A stretch of DNA of 64,000 nucleotides from Christiangramia sp. (GTDB lineage Bacteria; Bacteroidota; Bacteroidia; Flavobacteriales; Flavobacteriaceae): positions 1 to 64,000 of the forward strand of contig NZ_JAPYPC010000024.1 of NCBI RefSeq assembly GCF_029937855.1, given 5' to 3'. The notes under the pieces are model-generated. The model made no database searches and was not told where the DNA came from. It saw nothing but the letters and a program-made list of their open reading frames with translations. This document shows, piece by piece, positions 16,383 through 25,598 of the stretch. Each line of letters opens with the position of its first letter. The first letter of the stretch is position 1. Both the position numbers and the translations under genes were made by a program.

Positions 16383-17129
16383 TCAAAAAAGGTGTTTATT
16401 TTTAGCGGCGATTGCAGCTCCCAGGATTCCGGAATTATTTCTTAATTCAGCAGGGATAAGAGGAGTATCTACCTTTAGATATTTTTCAAATTTGTCCCAG
16501 TCGTTAGAAATTCCACCGCCTACAAGAATAACATCAGGATTTAGAATTTTGTGAATATAATTCAGAAAAACATTGAAGCGTGAACCCCATTCCTCGTAGC
16601 TTAAATTCTGTTCCGTTTTAATGGAAGAAGCGGCCCATTCTTCAATTTTTTCAAAATCTTTATACGGAATCTGGCCAAGTTCAAAATTAGGGATGAGTTC
16701 ACCATCTATATAAGCACCACTTCCCAATCCGGTTCCTACGGTGATCATCAGCACAAAACCTTCTTTTCCTCTCCCTGCTCCAAATTTTACTTCAGCAAGT
16801 CCGGCAGCATCGGCATCATTGATCACTGTAAATTGTGTTCCTGTCGTTTTTTCGAAAAGGGCATCAACATCAACATTTACCCATTCTTTACTTAGGTTTC
16901 CTTCATGTTTACAAATGCCATTTTTAACGATAGTTGGAAATCCACAGCCTACGATACCGGTATAATTAAAATGATCCAGCATTTGTTTTACAGCTAGAGC
17001 TATGCCTTCGGGTTCTCGTGCTTCGGGTGTAGGAATACGATGGGTGGCGGTGTTTATTTCTCCGGTTTCCACATTTACTATAGCCCCTTTTAGACTGGAA
17101 CCACCTATATCTATTCCTAATATTTCCAT
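16383..17129 (-). CDS. ppgK: ROK-family glucokinase, polyphosphate-glucokinase-like
   Basis: A 248-aa sugar kinase. GIDIGGSSLKGAIV is the phosphate-1 loop, NDADAAGLAEV carries the catalytic Asp region and TVGTGLGSG the phosphate-2 loop. The short length, lack of the ROK zinc-binding cysteine cluster and the ELGQIPY in place of the usual ExGH motif match the PpgK subgroup, which phosphorylates glucose with polyphosphate and/or ATP. Phosphoryl donor cannot be read from sequence. Confidence 0.75.
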   Translation of the reverse strand: MEILGIDIGGSSLKGAIVNVETGEINTATHRIPTPEAREPEGIALAVKQMLDHFNYTGIVGCGFPTIVKNGICKHEGNLSKEWVNVDVDALFEKTTGTQFTVINDADAAGLAEVKFGAGRGKEGFVLMITVGTGLGSGAYIDGELIPNFELGQIPYKDFEKIEEWAASSIKTEQNLSYEEWGSRFNVFLNYIHKILNPDVILVGGGISNDWDKFEKYLKVDTPLIPAELRNNSGILGAAIAAKNKHLF

Positions 17130-17269
17130 CGATTAAGTTGAAGAGCTCACAAGGTATCAAAAATGTTATTCTTCAGGAAGAATTTTAGGAATGATTAAGA
17201 CGATCAAATAAATTGCGGATGCTTTTAGAGGTTTATTACTTTGAATTAAGTAGAGATTACAATTCTACA

Positions 17270-17343
17270 TTGAGACTGCTTCGTTTCACTCGCATTGACA
17301 ATTGTTTGGGAGTCATTGCGAACGGAGTAAAGCAATCTCGCTT
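17270..17343. repeat. Intergenic repeat-like segment
   Basis: GAGACTGCTTCGTTTCACTCGCATTGAC opposed in part to GTCATTGCGAACGGAGTAAAGCAATCTC: GAGaCTGCTTCGTT / GGAGTAAAGCAATCTC form an imperfect inverted repeat. Typical of small dispersed palindromes in this phylum. No gene seen in 17130-17345. Confidence 0.45.
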
Positions 17344-17345
17344 TA

Positions 17346-18029
17346 TTACACCGATTTCTGAACCACCTCAAAAACACGTTGCCCATCACATTTTAAAGTT
17401 TTAGAAGGATATTTGAGTAGAAGCGCGTAATCATGTGTGGCCATTAAGATGGTGTTCCCATTTCTGCTAATTTCCTGGAGTACTTCCATTACTTCTACGG
17501 AAGTTTGTGGATCGAGATTTCCGGTAGGCTCATCTGCAAGGATGAGTTCTGGATCGTTCAATAACGCCCGGGCAATTGCCACTCGTTGCTGCTCGCCACC
17601 CGAAAGCTGATAAGGGTATTTAAAACCTTTGGTTTTCATTCCTACTTTGTCCAGTACTTCATCTATCTTACTGTCCATACCTTTCTGGTCTTTCCAGCCG
17701 GTAGCTTTTAAAACGAACAGGAGGTTATCCTTAATATTCCTGTCTGTAAGTAGTTTAAAATCCTGAAAAACCACCCCCAGTTTTCTGCGCAGGTAAGGAA
17801 TGTCTTTTTCTTTTAAAGTTCTAAGGTTAAAATCCACAATATGGCCTTCACCTTCAGTAAGCGGAAGATCACCGTAAAGAGTTTTCATAAAACTACTTTT
17901 CCCTGTTCCCGTCTTTCCTATGAGATATACAAAGTCACCCTTGTAAACAGTGACATCTACTTCAGATAAAATAAGACTTTCGCGTTGGTAGATCGCTGCG
18001 TTTTTTAATTCCAGAACTGTTTCAGCCAT
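17346..18029 (-). CDS. ftsE: Cell-division ABC ATPase FtsE
   Basis: A 227-aa ABC ATPase. Walker A GKTGTGKS (about 38-45), signature [16 protein letters not shown], Walker [15 protein letters not shown] and H-loop ATHDY are intact. Sequence style ([26 protein letters not shown]) and length fit FtsE, which with FtsX activates septal peptidoglycan hydrolases. No ftsX is adjacent in this window; it lies between unrelated neighbours, opposite the TPR gene. Confidence 0.85.
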   Translation of the reverse strand: MAETVLELKNAAIYQRESLILSEVDVTVYKGDFVYLIGKTGTGKSSFMKTLYGDLPLTEGEGHIVDFNLRTLKEKDIPYLRRKLGVVFQDFKLLTDRNIKDNLLFVLKATGWKDQKGMDSKIDEVLDKVGMKTKGFKYPYQLSGGEQQRVAIARALLNDPELILADEPTGNLDPQTSVEVMEVLQEISRNGNTILMATHDYALLLKYPSKTLKCDGQRVFEVVQKSV

Positions 18030-18066
18030 GAATTTCTAACGTTGATTTGGGTTGTAAAATTATACC

Positions 18067-18074
18067 CAAATATA
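18067..18074 (-). promoter_or_regulatory. Bacteroidota -7 box (TATATTTG) for ftsE
   Basis: Minus strand TATATTTG, 37 nt before the ftsE start; a TTTTG lies a few bases upstream. Confidence 0.55.
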
Positions 18075-18157
18075 CATTTTCAAAAGGCTTGACATACTTT
18101 TTTTTCCATTAACATAATTATAAAACTTTATCGGCGTTATAGAAGCAAGCTTTAAAT

Positions 18158-18165
18158 TATCTTTG
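18158..18165 (+). promoter_or_regulatory. Bacteroidota -7 box (TATCTTTG) for the TPR gene
   Basis: TATCTTTG ends 23 nt before the ATG at 18189. Confidence 0.6.
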
Positions 18166-18188
18166 AATTCCAATCTAAAACACAATAA

Positions 18189-21100
18189 ATGACACTTAAG
18201 AGAGCTTATCTGCTAGTCGTTTTTATATCTATCTCATTTTCGGCTATTTGTCAGCAAACTGCTACCTATACACATGATTTAGTTGACTTTAATCGTGCTC
18301 TGGAATTATATAATAATGAGCAATATCTTGCGGCCCAGAATCTTTTTGATGATGTGAAAGACAAGACCGATGATGAAAAGATCAAAGGAGATGCGGCTTA
18401 TTATATTGCCAATGCTGCGGTAAGGTTGAACCAGCCCGGAGCCGACAGGTTAATGGAAAATTTTGTTACAAGATACCCCACCAGTACCAAAACAAATTCG
18501 GCATACCTGGATGTGGCCGATTATTATTTTCAAACCGGAAAATATGCACTTTCCAGAAGATGGTATGATCGTGTAGACGAAAAAGCCATGAGCAAAAAAG
18601 ACCGGGAACGTTTTTATTTCAATAATGGATATGCATATTTCAGGGCTAATCAGTTCGAGGAAGCGCAAACTTATTTAAACCGGGTTCGTGATTCCAAAGG
18701 ATATGGGGCTCAGGCAAAGTATTATCTTGGTTATATCGCTTATGAAGGTGACGACTATGAGGAAGCCAATGAATACTTTGAAGAAGTAAAAGGCAACGAT
18801 CGTTATACCGAAGATCTTTCCTATTTCCAGGCAGATATGAATTTTAAACTTGGAAATTTTGAAAAAGCCATCGAGCAGGGACTTGAACAGCTTCCGAAAT
18901 CTAACCGACAGGAAATTCCGCAGTTAAATAAGATTATCGGTGAGAGTTATTTCAACCTTGGTAAATATGAAGAAGCCATTCCTTATTTAAAAGGATATAA
19001 CGGAATGGGCGGCAAATGGAATAATACCGATTATTATCAGTTAGGCTACGCCTATTATAAGCAAGGAAATTACGAAGCTGCCATCAATGAATTTAACAAG
19101 ATCATTGACGGGAACAACGCCATTGCTCAAAACGCTTATTATCACCTGGCACAATCCTATCTGGAGTCAGACCAAAAGCAACAGGCATTGAATGCATTTA
19201 AAAATGCCAGTGAGATGGAATTTGATGCAAAGATCCAGCGGGATGCCATGCTGAATTATGCCAAGCTAAGCTATGAGATAGGAAACTCGTATGAGAGTCC
19301 GTCACAGGTATTGATCAATTATTTAAATAAATATCCAGATTCTGAACAACGCCAGGAAATGGAAACTTTACTTATAGATTCTTTCATTACTTCGAAGAAT
19401 TACGAAGAAGCAATGCGATTGCTTGAGAACAACAGGAATTTTAGCGATAAACAGGCTTATCAAAAAGTGGCTTATTTCTACGGACTGGAACTTTTTGAAG
19501 AAGGTGATTATTACGCTGCAATCGAGAATTTTGACAAGGCATTAAAGGAACCAAGGGATCAAAATATCACAGCAAAAGCCACATTCTGGAAAGCTGAAAG
19601 TGAATATAATGTAAACAGGATGGATGATGCCATTCTGGGTTATCGCGAGTTTAAAGGAATGAGTGCTGCCAGGAATACAGATGAATATGAAGACCTTGAT
19701 TACAACATTGGTTATGCTTACTTCAAAAAGAACGATTATTCGCAGGCTGTAAATTATTTTAAATCCTATGCTTCTAGTTCTAATGCTGAAGGAGCGAAAA
19801 AGAATGATGCGCTATTAAGATTAGGGGACACTTATTACGTTACCAGCCAGTACTGGCCGGCCATGGAGGCTTATCAAAATGCTATTAATAATGGGGTGAG
19901 CAATGCTGATTATGCCGCTTTTCAAAAAGCGATCAGCTATGGATTCGTAAATAAAAATGATACTAAGATTGAAGAATTGAACAGTTTTACAGGAAAATAT
20001 CTGCGTTCTCCTTATCGTGATGACGCGATGTATGAACTGGGTAATACCTATGTGGCAAACAATAACAGCGATCAGGCGATACAATCTTATAACAGGTTGA
20101 TCAGGGATGTTCCTGAAAGTGCATTGGTACCAAAAGCCATGTTGAGACAGGGGCTTATTTACTATAATAATAATGAAGGAAATAAGGCGCTGGAAAGGTT
20201 GAGAAAGATCGTTGCTGAATATCCTAATACTCCGGAAGCCAAACAGGCAGTTTCAACAGCAAGAAACGTTTATGTTGATTTGGGAAGAACCGATGAATAT
20301 GCGAGTTGGGTTAGAAACATAGACTTTGTAGAGGTAAGTGATTCAGATCTTGATAATGCCACTTACGAGGCTGCAGAAAATCAATATTTAAATAATAATA
20401 CAGCGAAAGCTATTGCAAATTTTGAAAAATATATTCAGAATTTTCCAAATGGGATCCACTCTATAAATGCCAATTTCTATCTGGCACAGTTGTATTACAG
20501 AGATGGGAAAATTGAAAAATCCATTCCGAATTATAAATACGTGACCAGCAAGCCTAAGAATGAATTTTCTGAACAGGCACTGGCAAGATTGTCCCAGATC
20601 TACCTGGAGAAGAAAGATTATACCCAGGCACTTCCATTACTTGAGAAGTTGGAGAAACAGGCAGATAATGAGCAAAATGTGGTATTCGCCCAGCAAAACC
20701 TGATGAAATCTTATTATGAAACAGGAAATTTCAGTAAGGCGAATGAATATGCTGAAAAAGTCCTGAATAATTCTTCCGCAGAAGCTGAAGCCAGGAACGA
20801 TGCCAGGATTATGGTAGCCAGGGCTGCGATAAAATCCGGTAATGATCAGAAAGCACGTTCAGCTTATAAAGAAGTTCAGAAAACTGCTACCGGAGAATTG
20901 GGTGCAGAAGCGCTTTACTACGATGCATATTTCAAGAATAAAGATGGGAACTACGAAGCTTCGAATGCCGCGGTTCAAATTTTGGCGAAAGATTTTTCAG
21001 GATATAAATTATGGGGAGCAAAAGGTTTAGTGTTAATGGCAAAAAACTTTTATGCACTTGGAGACGCTTATCAGGCAACTTATATTCTGGAAAACGTCAT

Positions 21101-21209
21101 CAAAAATTTTCAGAAATATCCAGAAGTGGTTCAGGAAGCACGAGCCGAATTGTCCAAAATCAAAGCCCAGGAAGCAAAGACCAATTCTTCCGTAGAAACA
21201 AATAACTAA
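18189..21209 (+). CDS. Large periplasmic TPR protein
   Basis: A 1006-aa protein with a signal peptide (ISFSAICQQ) and repeated TPR-like units along its whole length (AAYYIANAAVRLNQ; FYFNNGYAYFRANQFEEAQ; YYQLGYAYYKQGNYEAAI; LYYRDGKIEKSI). No enzyme domain is seen. Such scaffolds bind partner proteins in the periplasm. It is followed after 26 nt by an outer-membrane barrel gene, probably one operon, and is divergent from ftsE. The precise role is unknown; an envelope scaffold is my inference. Confidence 0.85.
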   Translation: MTLKRAYLLVVFISISFSAICQQTATYTHDLVDFNRALELYNNEQYLAAQNLFDDVKDKTDDEKIKGDAAYYIANAAVRLNQPGADRLMENFVTRYPTSTKTNSAYLDVADYYFQTGKYALSRRWYDRVDEKAMSKKDRERFYFNNGYAYFRANQFEEAQTYLNRVRDSKGYGAQAKYYLGYIAYEGDDYEEANEYFEEVKGNDRYTEDLSYFQADMNFKLGNFEKAIEQGLEQLPKSNRQEIPQLNKIIGESYFNLGKYEEAIPYLKGYNGMGGKWNNTDYYQLGYAYYKQGNYEAAINEFNKIIDGNNAIAQNAYYHLAQSYLESDQKQQALNAFKNASEMEFDAKIQRDAMLNYAKLSYEIGNSYESPSQVLINYLNKYPDSEQRQEMETLLIDSFITSKNYEEAMRLLENNRNFSDKQAYQKVAYFYGLELFEEGDYYAAIENFDKALKEPRDQNITAKATFWKAESEYNVNRMDDAILGYREFKGMSAARNTDEYEDLDYNIGYAYFKKNDYSQAVNYFKSYASSSNAEGAKKNDALLRLGDTYYVTSQYWPAMEAYQNAINNGVSNADYAAFQKAISYGFVNKNDTKIEELNSFTGKYLRSPYRDDAMYELGNTYVANNNSDQAIQSYNRLIRDVPESALVPKAMLRQGLIYYNNNEGNKALERLRKIVAEYPNTPEAKQAVSTARNVYVDLGRTDEYASWVRNIDFVEVSDSDLDNATYEAAENQYLNNNTAKAIANFEKYIQNFPNGIHSINANFYLAQLYYRDGKIEKSIPNYKYVTSKPKNEFSEQALARLSQIYLEKKDYTQALPLLEKLEKQADNEQNVVFAQQNLMKSYYETGNFSKANEYAEKVLNNSSAEAEARNDARIMVARAAIKSGNDQKARSAYKEVQKTATGELGAEALYYDAYFKNKDGNYEASNAAVQILAKDFSGYKLWGAKGLVLMAKNFYALGDAYQATYILENVIKNFQKYPEVVQEARAELSKIKAQEAKTNSSVETNN

Positions 21210-21235
21210 ACTTAATCTAATAGATTCACTGCTAT

Positions 21236-22972
21236 ATGCGATTTAAAGCGATCAAGAAACGTCTGTTTTTTACATTGTTCATATTTAGTGGGATCCTTTA
21301 TGCCCAGGATCCTATTGGAAGTGAAACAGTAACTGTAGTAAAACCATATACTCCGTCGGTGAGGGATGCGAGCAAGATCAAAGCGACACCCACAAGAAAT
21401 GATTCGGTGAGCCTTCAAAAGAAGCCCGTGCAATATTCTATATTTTCGGTTCCTGTTGCTTCAACATTTACCCCGGCAAAAGGAAGGGCCACTACGGTAG
21501 AGCGGGTAAGACCGCCAAAGGTATATGATAATTATGCGACCCTTGGCTTCGGAAATTACTCCAATGTTCTGGCTGAATTTTATTCCAGTATGGAAATAGA
21601 CCGAAGCAGCAATTTTGGGATTTTCCTTACCCATAATTCTTCCCAGGGCGGAATAGAAGATGTTTATCTTGATGATAAATTTTATGACACAGAATTAAAC
21701 CTGAATTATAATACCCGGAACCGGGATCTTTCCTGGCTGGCAGAAGTTGGCGCAGAACATCAATTGTTCAACTGGTATGGATTGCCAGAATATAATATTC
21801 CGGCAAATCCTGAGAATGATCCTACATTGAACAGCCTTGACCCGGCTCAAAACTATTATTCGGTATATGTAGGTAGTGAGATTGAGCTTTATGATTCATT
21901 CTTTGATAGTGCGAATGCACGTTTTCGCCATTCCGGAGATTCCTACAGCACAGCCGAGAACCATTTTACCGCAGAGGGACTTTTTGAAATAGAAATTGCT
22001 GAGGAATTGATAACTACAAAAATTGGGGCTGATATCGTGAATGGAAAGTTCGACAGGATGTATGATTCTGAAGTTGGTTATGATTACACCTTTATGAATT
22101 TTAATTTCACACCAAGCCTTCTTATTTTACGGGATGATCTTAGCATTAATTTGGGAGTGAATTTCGTATATGGGATGGATGTAGAGAACAGCGAGGGGGA
22201 CTTTTATCTATATCCGGCAGTTTCTGCGAGCTACAGGCTGGCAGGGGATTATTTTACCGCTTATGCCGGTGTAGACGGAGATCTGCAGCAAAATTCCTAT
22301 TATAATTTCTTTCAGGAAAATCCATACGTATCCCCGACATTGAATATAAAGCCCACAGATAATGAATATAAAGGTTACCTGGGAGGTAAGGGAAAACTTA
22401 GCAATGCCGTTTCGTATAATGTACGGGCAAGCTATCAGTCACAATTCAATAAAGCGCTTTTTAAAAGAAACTATGATGCTTCAACCCTGGAAGGCGAGCC
22501 TTATACCTACGGAAACAGCTTTGATGTAGTTTATGATAATTTAAAGACGCTGTCTTTTTATTCTGAATTGAATGTGGATGTAAATAGGAATTTCCGATTG
22601 GGAATTAATGCTGAATTTTTCGATTATAATACAGACGTTCAGGCAGAAGCATGGAACCTGCCTGCCATGAAAGCCAGTTTAAATGCCGATTATCAGATTA
22701 CTGAAAAATGGTATACCGGCGCAAATCTATTTTATGTGGGGGAGCGTAAAGACGAGAACAGATCTATAAGCCTTGTTTTTAATGATCCTATTGTAACTTT
22801 AGACAGTTATTTTGATGCAAATGCCCATTTGGGATATCGTTTCAATGACCGGCTTTCAGCTTTTGTAAAAGGGAGTAACCTCCTGAATAATAACTACCAG
22901 CGCTGGTTAGATTATGATGTTCAGGGAATTCAAATCCTAGGCGGAGCTACCTATAAATTTGATTGGGATTAA
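21236..22972 (+). CDS. Outer-membrane beta-barrel protein, TonB-receptor-like without a plug
   Basis: A 578-aa protein with a signal peptide (LFFTLFIFSGILYAQ). After a short linker with TVVKPYTPSVRDASKIK, the rest alternates polar and aromatic residues as in barrel strands (RFRHSGDSYSTAENHF) and ends ILGGATYKFDWD, a TonB-receptor-like C-terminal strand. I see no plug or TonB-box domain, and the length is short for a receptor. It probably forms the outer-membrane partner of the TPR protein upstream. Confidence 0.75.
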   Translation: MRFKAIKKRLFFTLFIFSGILYAQDPIGSETVTVVKPYTPSVRDASKIKATPTRNDSVSLQKKPVQYSIFSVPVASTFTPAKGRATTVERVRPPKVYDNYATLGFGNYSNVLAEFYSSMEIDRSSNFGIFLTHNSSQGGIEDVYLDDKFYDTELNLNYNTRNRDLSWLAEVGAEHQLFNWYGLPEYNIPANPENDPTLNSLDPAQNYYSVYVGSEIELYDSFFDSANARFRHSGDSYSTAENHFTAEGLFEIEIAEELITTKIGADIVNGKFDRMYDSEVGYDYTFMNFNFTPSLLILRDDLSINLGVNFVYGMDVENSEGDFYLYPAVSASYRLAGDYFTAYAGVDGDLQQNSYYNFFQENPYVSPTLNIKPTDNEYKGYLGGKGKLSNAVSYNVRASYQSQFNKALFKRNYDASTLEGEPYTYGNSFDVVYDNLKTLSFYSELNVDVNRNFRLGINAEFFDYNTDVQAEAWNLPAMKASLNADYQITEKWYTGANLFYVGERKDENRSISLVFNDPIVTLDSYFDANAHLGYRFNDRLSAFVKGSNLLNNNYQRWLDYDVQGIQILGGATYKFDWD

Positions 22973-24373
22973 TTAATCCTTTAAAGGTTTTAATAAAGTA
23001 CCCGGAGTATAAATTTTGTGATTTTTGATAACACGATCTATACTTCGGGTATTTTTTATGTATTCTAGAGGATTCTCATCCAGGACGATGATATCTGCCA
23101 CTTTTCCTTTTTCAAGACTTCCAAAAAATTTCTCAAGTTCAAAGAATTTGGGTCCGTTAATGATGGAAGTTTGGAGTGCCTGCGCGGGTGTTAATCCTGC
23201 CTCCACTAATGCTTCTAATTCCGCATGAAGGGATTCACCCGAATATACAAACGAATTAAATGCCCCGGAATCTGATCCTGCCAGGATGTTTACACCATTT
23301 TCAAACATGGGAACTATCATGGAAGCTGCAAGTTCCTTCATTCGCTCCCTCATAGTACTACCAGAAGCTTTGGCACGTTTGGCGCTCTCAATCCTGCCTT
23401 TATAGGTTTCCTGAATACCTTTACCTATATAATTTCTAAGTGAATCCTGGCTGTGATCTTCATCAGCTACGTTTGAAAGTACTTTACCAATGTGTAAAGT
23501 GGGGGTCACGCTTACATTTTCAGAAGCTAGTTTTTGATAAACCTGTTTGGCAAGATCTTTATCAAAAGTGTCAAAAATATAGGGCATCATACCATATCCC
23601 AGGTCGGTTTTTGAAAGACTGTCGGCAATTGGAGAACCGGCTTTGGCGATATAATACATATGTTCCACTCCGTCCAGACCAAGATCGATCGCTTTCTGAA
23701 GATTTGCGCTAAGCGGCACATGGCTGGTAGTTTTAAGCCCTCTTTTTTCGGCTTGTTTAAGGATCTCGTAGTAAGTTTCTTCCCTTAAACTTCCATCATA
23801 GATTTTTACATAATCCACCTTCATATTTTCCAGGGAATCCAGGGCATGATTTATTTCTTCGGAAGTGCTAACTGGTAGAGACCCTTCCCAGGCAGGATTT
23901 TCTCCATCCAGTTTAGGGCCTGATGAAAAGATATCGGGACCGGCCAGCGAATTTTCTCCAACCTGTTTTTTCCAGTTCAGGACCGATGTCGAAATATCAC
24001 CGCCGGCGTCCCTTACTGTGGTTATTCCAAACGCCAGAAATAATCCCAGAAGATCCTTGTTTTCTTTGCGTAAGGAATCACCGCCCCTAAAATGTACATG
24101 CATATCCCATAAACCTGGCATTACATATTTATTATTTGCATCCAGTTTTTCGTTTGCTTTATGGTCGTCAAAATCTTTCATATCACCTACCAACCTGATT
24201 GTGTCGTTTTTTATAGCGATAAACTTTTTATTCTGAATCTCATTATTTTGAACATCTACAATTTTCGCATTGGTGATAATAAGGTCAAACTTCGGGTTTT
24301 CGTTTTCTTTATTTTCCTTACAAGAGAAAATCAGAAGCAGGATAATAAAGCTAATTGCTATATTTTTCATCAT
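22973..24373 (-). CDS. Lipoprotein amidohydrolase (imidazolonepropionase-like)
   Basis: A 466-aa metal-dependent hydrolase. The N-terminus is a lipoprotein signal (FIILLLIFSCKE). GLWDMHVHFRG supplies the HxH metal pair, followed by GITTVRDAGGD, TSHVPLS, a HIGK segment and AGSDSGA (metal Asp), then the usual EKGKVADIIVLDENPL. Natural substrate unknown; amidohydrolases of this type include dipeptidases and lactonases. It ends one base from the convergent barrel gene and follows the MEMO-like gene by 5 nt. Confidence 0.8.
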   Translation of the reverse strand: MMKNIAISFIILLLIFSCKENKENENPKFDLIITNAKIVDVQNNEIQNKKFIAIKNDTIRLVGDMKDFDDHKANEKLDANNKYVMPGLWDMHVHFRGGDSLRKENKDLLGLFLAFGITTVRDAGGDISTSVLNWKKQVGENSLAGPDIFSSGPKLDGENPAWEGSLPVSTSEEINHALDSLENMKVDYVKIYDGSLREETYYEILKQAEKRGLKTTSHVPLSANLQKAIDLGLDGVEHMYYIAKAGSPIADSLSKTDLGYGMMPYIFDTFDKDLAKQVYQKLASENVSVTPTLHIGKVLSNVADEDHSQDSLRNYIGKGIQETYKGRIESAKRAKASGSTMRERMKELAASMIVPMFENGVNILAGSDSGAFNSFVYSGESLHAELEALVEAGLTPAQALQTSIINGPKFFELEKFFGSLEKGKVADIIVLDENPLEYIKNTRSIDRVIKNHKIYTPGTLLKPLKD

Positions 24374-24378
24374 AATAT

Positions 24379-25443
24379 TTATTTATAAGCCATTCCGAGA
24401 TATGCTACCCAGTGTGTTGGTTTAGAGGGAGCGGTGGTCCCCATCCCCAGGTCTTCCACTTTTATATGTTCATTTTTAAGGCTGGAACGGTAATCCAGCA
24501 TTTCTCCGTGTAATTTTCCGTTACCGGTCAACTTACTTAATTCATTCGCTAAAAGAAGACCGAATGGAACCGAATAACGTCCGCACCAGGTCCATTTATA
24601 TTCCTTATAATTATCTGTCTGAACGGTATAGCTATTAAAAGCTTTAATCTTAGCCTGACTTAATTCTCCTTTTAGCGTTTCCTCAATAATCTTTAAATCT
24701 TTCTGATGCGCTTTTTCATTTCCTTTTTCGTCAGTTCCAAAAGGAGCAAGATCACTTCCGGCCCAATCTTCACTGCCGTAATGAATGGCATCATTGGAGA
24801 TCACCACCGCAAGATCTCTTCCATAATCAAGATTTTTATTTTTCATTATTTCTAAGATGCTTTCTGAAAGCATCTTAGAATATCTTTGCATATCTTCAAA
24901 TTTCATATAGGGGACAAGAATTGGGATTATTTCTATCTCCTTATTTTGATATTGCAGAAAAGGGAGGATTGCTTCCAACGAATGTTCCAGTTGCATCATG
25001 CTATCATGAACCACATAAGACTCCTTCTCAAGATGCTGAAGTAATTCATTTCTCAATGCTGAAATTTTCAGTTCTCCGTAGGGTGCTTCCCATGAGTTAA
25101 AGGAACCCAATATCAATTTATCCTGAAGATCATAATTTCGAGCACGATGAGCTACACCAATTAGTACAACGATATTTGCTTTTATTCCAGAGAGCGTTTT
25201 TGCATAAAGTCCTGCAGCATATTTATAATCATCATGAGGATTTATAACCGCCTTATAAATTTCCTTATTCTCAGTTTTATCTGAATCGTTTATACGGGCA
25301 ACAATGCTGTCCATTTGCCAGTGGTTTTTTGCAAAACCTATGGAATCATGAAACTTTCTAATTTTAGTACCAGGTGAATTCTGGGCTGTTGAATTCAGAA
25401 GGATAAGGGAAAATATCAGAAAGCAAGTCGATTTTAATTTCAT
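24379..25443 (-). CDS. Secreted MEMO-family protein (AmmeMemoRadiSam protein B)
   Basis: A 354-aa protein with a signal peptide (FLIFSLILLNSTAQ). VINPHDDYKYAAGLYAKTL, LIGVAHR, WEAPYGELK, EHSLEAILPFLQY and VVISNDAIHYG follow the MEMO1 pattern with its conserved His/Asp/Cys-like metal pocket (WCGRYSVPFG carries the Cys). MEMO proteins resemble class III extradiol dioxygenases. Here it lacks the AmmeMemoRadiSam partners and is exported, paired instead with an amidohydrolase. Reaction unknown. Confidence 0.75.
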   Translation of the reverse strand: MKLKSTCFLIFSLILLNSTAQNSPGTKIRKFHDSIGFAKNHWQMDSIVARINDSDKTENKEIYKAVINPHDDYKYAAGLYAKTLSGIKANIVVLIGVAHRARNYDLQDKLILGSFNSWEAPYGELKISALRNELLQHLEKESYVVHDSMMQLEHSLEAILPFLQYQNKEIEIIPILVPYMKFEDMQRYSKMLSESILEIMKNKNLDYGRDLAVVISNDAIHYGSEDWAGSDLAPFGTDEKGNEKAHQKDLKIIEETLKGELSQAKIKAFNSYTVQTDNYKEYKWTWCGRYSVPFGLLLANELSKLTGNGKLHGEMLDYRSSLKNEHIKVEDLGMGTTAPSKPTHWVAYLGMAYK

Positions 25444-25598
25444 GGAACATTTGATTTCAGAAAGCTCTAAAATAGGACTTTTATTAGAAATTCTGCAATG
25501 AGTTGTGGTACTCCTTATATGAGGATGCTTTTATAATTTGAGCTTCTCTATAGATTTCTAAAAAGCTTTCTTTATTTTTAGCCAAATTTTTAAAAAAA

